DNA of 64,000 nucleotides from Rhizoctonia solani (taxonomy: Eukaryota; Basidiomycota; Agaricomycetes; Cantharellales; Ceratobasidiaceae): positions 682,001 through 746,000 of the forward strand of contig NC_057374.1 of assembly GCF_016906535.1 (NCBI RefSeq), written 5' to 3'. The notes under the pieces are model-generated. The model searched no databases and had not been told where the DNA came from. It saw only the letters and a program-made list of their open reading frames with translations. This document shows, piece after piece, positions 48,683 through 61,583 of the stretch (the first letter of the stretch is position 1; the number at the start of each line of letters is the position of its first letter). Made by a program: the position numbers and the translations under genes.

Positions 48683-49412
48683 TTAGTTGAACCTCCACGA
48701 TACCCCGTTGAGCTTGCCGACGCCTGTCAGGTAGTGGTGAGTGAATACAGCGATATGAATGGCATGGGGAGGGGTGGGGGCGGAAACGAAGAGGACAACA
48801 CGTGTATGTGAACCACGTGAACAGAAACGTCGACTCACCGAGACCTGCAAACTGCTGGAACGCAGACGGCGACAGGTCGATGTCGTTGTAGCCGCAGGCG
48901 TAGCACCGGTCCACGATCCCCACCGTGATCGTCTTGCCTCCGTACGTCACGCTCGCTGTCTTGCCGCACGCCTGGCTGTGGTTCGGGTTGCCGTCTGCGA
49001 CCGACCCGAGTCGTCGGTGAGTGCATGGTCGACAGGAAACGCGACAGGCTCAGGCTGAGGCGCGTGAATAGTCCACTCACCGATCATCATCTCCTGGAAC
49101 AGGCTCGTGCCGACGGCTGCGACCCACTCGTCGTCCCGGTTCTGCCAGCCGCACGATCCAATTCCGGCAGACGGGTTGTCTATAGGGGCGTGGAGGGGGA
49201 GGAAGGGACGGTCAGTACAAGACGGTCTTGGGGATTGAGGCGGCGATGGTCTTGTTGCGCTTACAGTAGGTAGCCCAGCCGTTGTGTACATCGTAGGGAG
49301 CACGAGCAGCGAGGTCGCTCGAGACGGATGCCTCGACCGGAGCTGCGACGGCGGAGCTGGCGAAGCTGAGAGCGGAGGCGAGAACGACGAAAAACTTGGC
49401 GATAGCGTACAT
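48683..49412 (-). CDS. Secreted RlpA-like double-psi beta-barrel protein, copy 1
   Basis: A small secreted protein of the RlpA/expansin/barwin-like fold; fungal members are often plant-associated secreted proteins. Mirroring copy 2 gives four minus-strand exons (49412-49265, 49179-49081, 48994-48839, 48723-48683) and 147 residues. A signal peptide (MYAIAKFFVVLASALSFASS) is followed by AVAAPVEA, which can serve as a short pro-segment, and then the barrel: GWATYYNPSAGIGSCGW, NHSQACGKTASVTYGG, ITVGIVDRCYACGYNDIDLSPSAF and LNGVSWRFN. The Cys pairs and the D-R-C motif of the fold are present. It transcribes away from copy 2. Confidence 0.85.
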
Positions 49413-49608
49413 GTTGGTTTGTGCTGTTAGCGGCTTGTGCTGAGGTGGGTTGCGAATGCAGAAGGCAGTGAGGGACTGGGATGGAGAACTGGCCCGGCGG
49501 TGTGGCGTCTTTTTATATTGGCGTATGCAGTATATCGTGCAGCAGAGTGACTGATAGTGGGTATACATGTCCGGCGCTGCAGTCCGCTGATCTCGGTGTG
49601 CGCAATGT

Positions 49609-49630
49609 GTGCACATGTGCACATGTGCAC
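49609..49630. promoter_or_regulatory. GTGCAC palindrome cluster upstream of RlpA-like copy 1
   Basis: Three GTGCAC hexamers separated by AT form one perfect 22-bp palindrome about 197-218 bp upstream of the ATG at 49412. Its mirror copy lies at 50594-50615. This could be a binding site for a dimeric regulator. Confidence 0.35.
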
Positions 49631-49813
49631 GACAAGTGCATATATGCTAGGCGAGCGCAAACTGCGCGAACCGTAGCAGCGACGTCGCCGAGGATGCCGC
49701 CATATTTGTTACACTAGTTGGTTATCTAATCAACATCCCATAGGACTGAGTGTAGTTGATTGCTGCATTCCATGTTGGTGGATGCAAATATAGAACCTTG
49801 GGCTTGGCTTGTT

Positions 49814-50410
49814 AGATTTAATAATGTGTAGATTTTGATCGGCGAATATAAGCGCCATCGCTTATTTTGCCACCGGAAGCTGGAATCCATCGAGTATAGT
49901 GATACATATCCAAGGACTTCCGAGTAAGCGAAAAGTGAGCAAAATATAACAGGTAACCTGCAAGATGATAAGCTCTATGGAACGAGACGAACGTGCTGAT
50001 ACCCGAAATCTCCGATTGATTTGACAACCGGTGGGATTGGCGGCTAGCCGGTCGATTAGTGCTACGTATAATGACCTGAGGCAAGAATCGGATATTCCGT
50101 TCCAGTTGGCGTTTTCAATGTGGATTGATGGGTCCCATTCGATCGTATGCTTAAAGGCCGACATGCGCTCCCTGATTATGCCTTCATCAACAGTCCGTGC
50201 GAAATGAATCTAAACATATTTTGATGTAGTCCGCTAATCCACGGTATGACGTTCATACCAATAGGCTTTCTGGATCGAACGGTTTTCTTGCGCACATAAT
50301 TTAAGCGAATGTGTATTCCTATTGGTCAAATAAAGTAAATGCGCCGAGCTAAATTTCAACAGTAGCCTACGAATTCTGATCAGGGGGCGTAAGCGCACTC
50401 GCCAGAGTAC
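49814..50410. other. Unique spacer of inverted repeat 2
   Basis: 597 bp of unique sequence between the arms, flanked on both sides by the promoters of the RlpA-like copies. ORFs of 88-100 codons overlap on the minus strand without features. No gene is claimed. Confidence 0.5.
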
Positions 50411-50593
50411 AACAAGCCAAGCCCAAGGTTCTATATTTGCATCCACCAACATGGAATGCAGCAATCAACTACACTCAGTCCTATGGGATGTTGATTAGAT
50501 AACCAACTAGTGTAACAAATATGGCGGCATCCTCGGCGACGTCGCTGCTACGGTTCGCGCAGTTTGCGCTCGCCTAGCATATATGCACTTGTC

Positions 50594-50615
50594 GTGCACA
50601 TGTGCACATGTGCAC
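50594..50615. promoter_or_regulatory. GTGCAC palindrome cluster upstream of RlpA-like copy 2
   Basis: Mirror of the cluster at 49609-49630: three GTGCAC units separated by AT, about 197-218 bp upstream of the ATG at 50812. Confidence 0.35.
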
Positions 50616-50706
50616 ACATTGCGCACACCGAGATCAGCGGACTGCAGCGCCGGACATGTATACCCACTATCAGTCACTCTGCTGCACGATATACTGCATA
50701 CGCCAA

Positions 50707-50714
50707 TATAAAAA
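50707..50714 (+). promoter_or_regulatory. TATA-like box of RlpA-like copy 2
   Basis: CCAATATAAAAAG lies about 100 bp upstream of the ATG at 50812, joining a CCAAT string and a TATA-like string. The same sequence is mirrored in copy 1. Confidence 0.4.
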
Positions 50715-50811
50715 GACGCCACACCGCCGGGCCAGTTCTCCATCCCAGTCCCTCACTGCCTTCTGCATTCGCAACCCACCTCAGCACAAGCCGCTAACAG
50801 CACAAACCAAC

Positions 50812-51541
50812 ATGTACGCTATCGCCAAGTTTTTCGTCGTTCTCGCCTCCGCTCTCAGCTTCGCCAGCTCCGCCGTCGCAGCTCCGGTCGAGGCATCCGT
50901 CTCGAGCGACCTCGCTGCTCGTGCTCCCTACGATGTACACAACGGCTGGGCTACCTACTGTAAGCGCAACAAGACCATCGCCGCCTCAATCCCCAAGACC
51001 GTCTTGTACTGACCGTCCCTTCCTCCCCCTCCACGCCCCTATAGACAACCCGTCTGCCGGAATTGGATCGTGCGGCTGGCAGAACCGGGACGACGAGTGG
51101 GTCGCAGCCGTCGGCACGAGCCTGTTCCAGGAGATGATGATCGGTGAGTGGACTATTCACGCGCCTCAGCCTGAGCCTGTCGCGTTTCCTGTCGACCATG
51201 CACTCACCGACGACTCGGGTCGGTCGCAGACGGCAACCCGAACCACAGCCAGGCGTGCGGCAAGACAGCGAGCGTGACGTACGGAGGCAAGACGATCACG
51301 GTGGGGATCGTGGACCGGTGCTACGCCTGCGGCTACAACGACATCGACCTGTCGCCGTCTGCGTTCCAGCAGTTTGCAGGTCTCGGTGAGTCGACGTTTC
51401 TGTTCACGTGGTTCACATACACGTGTTGTCCTCTTCGTTTCCGCCCCCACCCCTCCCCATGCCATTCATATCGCTGTATTCACTCACCACTACCTGACAG
51501 GCGTCGGCAAGCTCAACGGGGTATCGTGGAGGTTCAACTAA
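50812..51541 (+). CDS. Secreted RlpA-like double-psi beta-barrel protein, copy 2
   Basis: Identical to copy 1 as far as compared. Exons 50812-50959, 51045-51143, 51230-51385 and 51501-51541 give 147 residues. A cleavable signal peptide precedes the compact barrel domain, whose last strand (GVSWRFN) is encoded by a 41-nt final exon. The family includes RlpA-like proteins, plant natriuretic-peptide-like proteins and cerato-platanin-like relatives. In Rhizoctonia an RlpA-like secreted protein has been described as an effector, so a role at the host interface is a reasonable but unproven idea. Both copies keep the full upstream region, so expression dosage may be doubled. Confidence 0.85.
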
Positions 51542-51805
51542 GGCCGACCAGACCCCAAGCCACGGCTAGCTAATGGTAGCTATAGATGGGCGGAAAGATA
51601 GACGGATGTATATATGGATGTATGCACTACTGTTTGTACTGTTGTGGGCTCAGGAATGTAATGGATATGAACTGCTGACTTTTCGGTTATGTCAGTCGGG
51701 GCTGAGTGGGCTTATGGCGAAGCGGAGTATGAGCTGTGTGTATCAATCCATCGTAACTACATATCCCAATATCGATCTCGATAACCGACCGAGCCAGGAC
51801 ACTAA

Positions 51806-53157
51806 TCAACCGCGCAAGAAAATAAACCTTATTAGGCCCTTCAAGAAAACAAACACTTCGGCAGTCATCCCAGCTAAAAAGAACAAGCATTTATGCCTGA
51901 ACGAGACGTTCAACGGTACAATAGGCCAACGTTTTTGGCGCCCACTGAGGCCAGCAAAATGCATGTTCATTTCTTTTCGAGCGGCCGCGAGAGATGGTCG
52001 CTTAGAAGGGGTAGTGTGCGTCATTTGTCGCGCGAGAGGGAGGAGGAATCGAAGGGTAGAAATTCTCTGTATTTTGGTCAGCATTACAGAGCACTACGGG
52101 TATTAAGTATACTTACTGGGATGAGATCCCTTCTGATAATTGCCCCCAGCTGATATATGTCCGCCAAGAACGGATCATATGGTATTCCTTCCGCCTGCTC
52201 CGGTGTCTGCTCTCTCGCTTTCCACCCGATGACCTTTTTCTCTTCTCCCTCCTTGAACTGTTTACCATACCCGAAGTCAATAAAATAGTACCGCACGGGT
52301 TTCTGGGAGCGCAGATAAGTCGGGTACAGTGGCCTTTTCCCGTCTAAGACTCGAGTTTGGAAAAAGGGATGGAATGGCTCGGTGTAAAGTGGCCGTGCGT
52401 CCATCAGGATATTTGGGGAGGCAATGTCACTAGTTTTCAATCGATTAGTAAAGAGATAAATTACATCGAGACGAGGAAGTACCAGTGTACTACATTATTC
52501 CTGTGTAAAAACTCTAGGCCCTACGTTCCTTATTAGTCAAGATTTGAGTAGAAGTTGAATAAAACATACCTCAAAAATTTGTTCCAGAAAATCGTAGACT
52601 TCCCTGAGATCCCAGAATTCAGGCAAGTTATACTTGCTGAGAAGTGGCATGACAATGAAAGATCCTTCGGGGATATTTGGAATAGGAAATACATCTAGGC
52701 ATGGCACTACGTGGTTCAACGGGTCATCTTTGAATTCGGGGGAGGAGAACCGCTGGAGTATTTCGATTTCCTCAAGTCCGCTCCTATCTTCCGACGAAGG
52801 AGTGTGAATTTTTAGGATGACCTGAGCGTTATCGGAGAGTCGTGTCGCGTCTAACACTCTAATTGCCTATCAGAGTACCGTGGCTCGTTCAGTTTGTTGG
52901 ATGCCTTGAAAGGTCGCGTGACTTACGAGAGTGTCCCCCTTATCTTCACAATCATACGGACTCGCTCCGCTTGTTTCCCAAGAAGGTACCCAATTCTGGC
53001 GGTACCTGGGACGGAGTTGGTATCCCTTGGATAATAAGTATGGCTCGTATGAAGCCCAACGCTCTTCAGCCTCTGTACGCTGTTCAGGACCAGAGGAGGT
53101 GATGCCTATATTGAGAAGTCGAGAGTTCAGTTCAGACATTGAGGTCGTTGGATGCAA
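51806..53157 (-). CDS. Protein kinase-like protein with a divergent catalytic loop
   Basis: A kinase-fold protein of a type common in Agaricomycetes. Five minus-strand exons (53157-52927, 52866-52570, 52520-52483, 52429-52117, 52066-51806) give 379 residues; a start at 53139 is also possible. The ATP-lysine region is QVILKIH, followed by the conserved Glu in LEEIEIL. The catalytic loop reads HCDIASPNILMD: the Asp and Asn are kept, but the usual HRD Arg is Cys. The metal loop is FIDFG. No clear glycine-rich loop was seen. A hydrophobic C-terminal stretch (CLFFLAGMTAEVFVFLKGLIRFIF) could anchor it to a membrane. It may be an active non-RD kinase or a lipid/small-molecule kinase relative; the substrate is unknown. 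Confidence 0.75.
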
Positions 53158-53541
53158 GTGGTAATTATGCGTCTTGAGTTGGCAGAGTAGGCAGTCGGAT
53201 TAAAACTGACACAAGGTTACGAAATCTGGGATACGAATATGTAGAACTGGAGTGGCGCTGCTTCAGCCTGAGAGCACGAGCTTACCATAAAAGGGCTGAA
53301 CACGATGACGGGACAAGAGCAGCCAACCCCAGAGTGCTGTTTTCGATATGGATGATCGAAAATATGCACGCTTGGATCCTGAGGGTGATGGACATGATCA
53401 AGATAAGATTCACACCCTGGGAATTTGATATCGGCTCTCACGTGGGGGATCAGCCGGTGGCTGTGCTCACAATACGCCCACGTTGCACAAACTGTCTTAC
53501 GCAACCCTTCATCCCAGTCTAATTGTCACGGTCACTTAAAC
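53158..53541. other. Divergent spacer between the kinase-like and prenyltransferase genes
   Basis: Both neighbours start at its ends, so this segment should hold two promoters. Overlapping ORFs of 62-95 codons on both strands have no features. Confidence 0.4.
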
Positions 53542-55034
53542 ATGAGTCTTTGCCCACTTGCACGAAATATGCATATTGCGCTCAACTATCGGTGCCTAGG
53601 TGGGCTCGGTAGCGGCGCGGTAGAAGCAGATGATTCAAGGTAAGCTTGGTATTTGATGTCACGGGTATTGCCGATGTGAGATCCTTCTCTCCAACAAGGA
53701 TGGCCATTGCATTCTATTCTCTTGCTGCCATGGACCTATATGGGGTCGTTACTTCCAAGTCGAGCGAGAAAGACCGGGCAGAATGGACTCAATGGATTTG
53801 GGCTCAATATACACGTGAGTAGTACTGTTTCGATTACTCGTTCGACATGCCGATGCACTGTATCTTACAGAAACCGCGAAGGGTACCGGATTTAGAGGAG
53901 GGGACTCTTTGGTACTACCTAAACCCAATGTGAGTCTGTTATCGTTCTCTACAGGGTTCATTAACCAAACGAAACAGCCTTCTTCAAGCCAAAAGCCTCC
54001 GTCCAAGCTCTACCGAGTTTAATAATGACCTATGCTGCTATCCTATCGCTTGCGATTCTCCGAGACGATTTCTCCAAACTAGACAAGCGCGCACTGCTTG
54101 GCTTTGTGGCTAGTTGCCAGAATACAGATGGAAGGTATGAATTTCAGCCCGTTTTTTAAGTCTTGACACTAATACACAGTCACATCTCGTGCTTATTCCA
54201 GTTTCTCTGCGATACCCTGTGATGATGTTGGAGACCTTCGAGTCGTCTATACTGCCTTTGTTATTTGTTACCTCCTGGATGATTGGACCAGTATTGATGC
54301 GTCGGCAGCTCTCTCGTTCATCCATCGATGTAGGGTATGGGAAACACTTATCTATTAAGATTGTTGGAAACATACTTACATATGTACAGAGCTACGAGGG
54401 CGGCTATGGGCAATCACCTGGAGAGGAGGCTCATGGTAAGCTGCTGGAGTATCTACACAATTTTACATATACATGACGCACATGCAGGTGGAACAACATA
54501 CTGTGCCTTGGCATCCCTATATTTATGTCCCTTGGTGGATGGTACCGGACTCGACTGCAAATCAAAGAAGACAACTATCAGGTGGCTTAGCCACCACCAA
54601 ACTACAGGATTCTGTGGGCGCACCGGAAAAACGCCAGATTCGTGCTACAGTTTCTGGTGTGGTGCCTCGCTCAAAGTTAGTTTATGGACTCGCGTCTCGG
54701 TATTTTTGATACTAAAGTACACAGATTCTCGAAGCCTCGGACTGCGTGGATGTCGAAGCAAACGCCCAGTTTATATCACAATGCCAATTTCAATTTGGAG
54801 GAATTGCCAAGGTTCCAAATGAGCGGCCAGGTGGGTGCAGGCAGTTAATCTCCTCATTTAGTATATCTCAACTACAGACCTCTAGATCCACTTCACTCAT
54901 ATCTGAGTCTTGCTTCGTTGGCATTATATCCCCCCACAACTGGGGATGATTCTTGGCGGCTGAAACCACTGGGAGCGGCACTAAATGCCGAGGAGTCAAC
55001 ATCACAATGGTTAATTACGCACCTACGTAAATAA
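53542..55034 (+). CDS. CDC43: Geranylgeranyltransferase type I, beta subunit
   Basis: The zinc subunit that, with the alpha subunit, attaches geranylgeranyl to CaaX proteins such as Rho GTPases. Nine exons (53542-53639, 53699-53814, 53871-53929, 53989-54134, 54202-54334, 54390-54435, 54488-54675, 54725-54830, 54886-55034) give 346 residues. Landmarks: RMAIAFYSLAAMDL, GFRGGD, LIMTYAAILSLAILRDDFSKLD, SYEGGYGQSPGEEAHGGTTYCALASL, and Asp/Cys zinc ligands in PDSCYSFWCGASLK. The zinc His is in ERPDPLHSYLSLASLA, which requires the acceptor CTCTAG at 54881-54885. Likewise the acceptor at 53988 is chosen over an earlier AG to keep frame. The class (type I rather than farnesyl- or Rab-specific) is inferred from overall similarity. 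Confidence 0.85.
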
Positions 55035-55567
55035 TTGGTCTTGAATCCTGTTATCGGTAGGAATGTTGGTAGGAATGATTGGGATGTTTTCCATCTATGA
55101 AATATATTCGCGGGTGCATCTGGTCACATTGGTCGTATGAATCGGCTGCTAGTTCTCGAGTTCGTGCATTTCTCCATACTGTCATGTGAGGATCTTCGAT
55201 GTTTCCGAAGCTGCTGACGCGATCCCTGTACAAACCTGTTTAAGAAGTTTAGTGACTTGGTTCCTAAGCCTGCACCTTCGAATTCGGCACGCCTAAAGGT
55301 AGTGAGGGTAATGTGAGCACATTATGCGGGCCGCCGGACGATTCGCGGACGCTGCGGTCCGTTGCTATGATCAAAGCCGAGCTTCACGACGATAGCAATG
55401 CGCTTACTTGGTAGCTCACATGGTTATAAAATTATGAATGAAACGTAGGGTTCCACCGATGAAGCTCCTGCTAGATGACATGCGACGCATAAATTGAAAG
55501 AAACGTTGACACCGGGGTCACCCATTCACTTATCCAACTCCCATCTCAACTAACTCTTCTTTCCGAC
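55035..55567. other. Spacer before the LPMO-like gene
   Basis: No gene seen; small ORFs only. A GC-rich patch lies at about 55325-55370 and the last 150 bp probably carry the promoter. Confidence 0.4.
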
Positions 55568-56512
55568 ATGCGCTTCCTGGCTGGTTTATTGACTTTGGCG
55601 ACTTTGGCGTCGTCCGTTGTCGCTCATGGCATTGTAACTCAACCTCCAACTCGCACAGTATGTTTTGCGATATTGTAATTTTAATAGAACTAATATGGTC
55701 TTATTTAGCTCGGGAGTGCCATGATTGCAGCTTGCGGTGAAGGTGCTGTCTCGGCTCAAAAATCCAGTAAGTCCATCTTGTGTACGAACTTCGTCCAAAG
55801 GTTAATAAAATAATTCATCTAGATGTCAAGGGACCGATTGAAAGCCAGATTGCCAAGATTGATTCCAACTACAAGCCCGTGAGTACTAAAATCACTAGAC
55901 ATATGCATGGCCATCTCGGAATTTACGAAATCACTTCTGTAGGCGCAATGCAATCTCTTCTTGTGCCGTGGCCAACAGGTGTGCTGAATTTCTTGGCGGC
56001 ATCATCGAACAGTTCTAACAAAGATTTTAGTTTGCTGACAACAAGGACAAAGTCCAAACCTACAAGACTGGTCAAGTCGTGAACATTGTACTAGACATTG
56101 AGAACCACCATCCTGTTGGCTATGCAGTGAGTCCATTTTATTCAAGTATTATCAATGCGACTAATTAGATTTTGGCAGAACGTATCTGTTGTAAGTGATA
56201 TTTTACCGACATCGTAGAGCCTTTTCCAACACGTCGTTCAGATCGATACTGCCACAAACAAGATGGTTGGCAAGCCTCTGATTGCATGGGATCCTTACTT
56301 TACTGGTTATCCGTACCCTAAGGATCAAGGTTCGTTTCCCTGAAAGTATTAAGACTGTGCTTGTCTCATATGAGAACCCAGAGAACTTCAACGTCACTAT
56401 TCCAGAGCTCAGCGGCAAATGCAAGACTGCCGGAGAATGTGTTCTACAATACCACTGGTACTCCCGAACGGACAGGCAGACTTACCAAAACTGCGTAGAT
56501 TTCGTTGTTTGA
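55568..56512 (+). CDS. Secreted PF03067-type (chitin-binding type 4 / LPMO-like) protein
   Basis: A small secreted protein of the lytic-polysaccharide-monooxygenase-like fold. Eight exons (55568-55657, 55709-55766, 55823-55878, 55943-55978, 56031-56126, 56179-56190, 56242-56329, 56382-56512) give 188 residues. A signal peptide (MRFLAGLLTLATLASSVVA) is followed directly by HGIVTQPPTRT, so the mature protein would begin with His, the key copper-brace residue of LPMOs. Paired cysteines follow in AACGEG, CNLFLC, CKTAGEC and NCVDF. A second His for the brace may be in ENHHPVGYA. Exon 6 is only 12 nt. Substrate and oxidative activity are unproven; it could instead be a binding protein. Confidence 0.8.
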
Positions 56513-57097
56513 TGAGGTTTTGTACACATGTAACGGATAATGACATAATGGCTGGTCGAATACATTACTTTAACATCTCACTTGAATTTCTGAGTCTGGA
56601 AGCTGAATTCACCCGCAGTAGCAGAGGGATCCAAATCCTGGAATAGGTAATTGATACAAGTGCTCCTCAGAATTGGCTAGGGGACTTGCTGGGTTTCCTT
56701 GGAATGAGGTGAAAATGGAAAGACTTAGGAGGCACCCGCCTTCAACCCATGCGTTTCACTTCGTGTGTCAGTCTTGACTGAATACCCAATCTCATTCTGG
56801 CAAAACAGGGGAGGTGGCGGGGAAAGCACAAGGTCTTTCCCGCCTCTATGAAGTTCTTTAATGAGAAAATATTACCGCAGCAATAGAATCCAAGAGTCCA
56901 CTCCAGTTTTCCCACAAGGGATCAACCCCACAGCTCGACATTCGCGCGGCTACCGAAGCTACAGTCGGCAATAAGGTTGGCGCGTACATTCAGGTGCCGA
57001 ACCATACCGGGTTATGGGCACTCAAACAGTTCATGGATTTTAGAAAAACGTATCGACTAGAATATAATGATACAATGCACGACCAGTGTCCATATAT
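56513..57097. other. Convergent spacer between the LPMO-like and helicase genes
   Basis: 3' flanks of two converging genes; no gene, RNA or repeat recognised. Confidence 0.4.
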
Positions 57098-61486
<4,389 letters not shown>

Positions 61487-61583
61487 CGAAGAGATCCAGA
61501 AATTTAATTTCAAATTCGATCGGGTGGCTGATCGGCCCGCACGTGACTTTGCGTCCCTTACCTCTTTACCACCTTGTTCCACA
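61487..61583. promoter_or_regulatory. 97-bp bidirectional promoter
   Basis: The start codons of the helicase (minus) and the Gfd2-like gene (plus) are only 97 bp apart, so both must share this short, mixed-composition promoter unless transcription starts inside the genes. No clear TATA box was seen. Confidence 0.5.

Larger units (their letters stand above)
48456..49813. repeat. Inverted repeat 2, left arm (1,358 bp)
   Basis: Reverse complement of 50411-51768: position x matches 100224 minus x. Overlapping ORFs translate identically in both arms in every frame compared. The outer edge is at 48455/48456 (TGGGA against a different neighbour) and the inner edge at 49813/49814, after CTTGGCTTGTT. 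The 597-bp spacer is unique. Confidence 0.95.
50411..51768. repeat. Inverted repeat 2, right arm (1,358 bp)
   Basis: Reverse-complement copy of 48456-49813. It carries 401 bp upstream of the RlpA-like ATG, the whole gene and 227 bp beyond its stop. It ends 38 bp from the stop of the converging kinase gene. Confidence 0.95.

Noticed and set aside
53930..53988. Phase error after the third exon of the prenyltransferase
   Set aside because: An acceptor at TTCAAG, 15 nt after the first AG, keeps frame and yields LIMTYAAILSLAI.
54831..54885. Apparent missing base and stop near the end of the prenyltransferase
   Set aside because: Using the later acceptor CTCTAG instead of CTACAG gives the conserved RPDPLHSYL with no frame problem.
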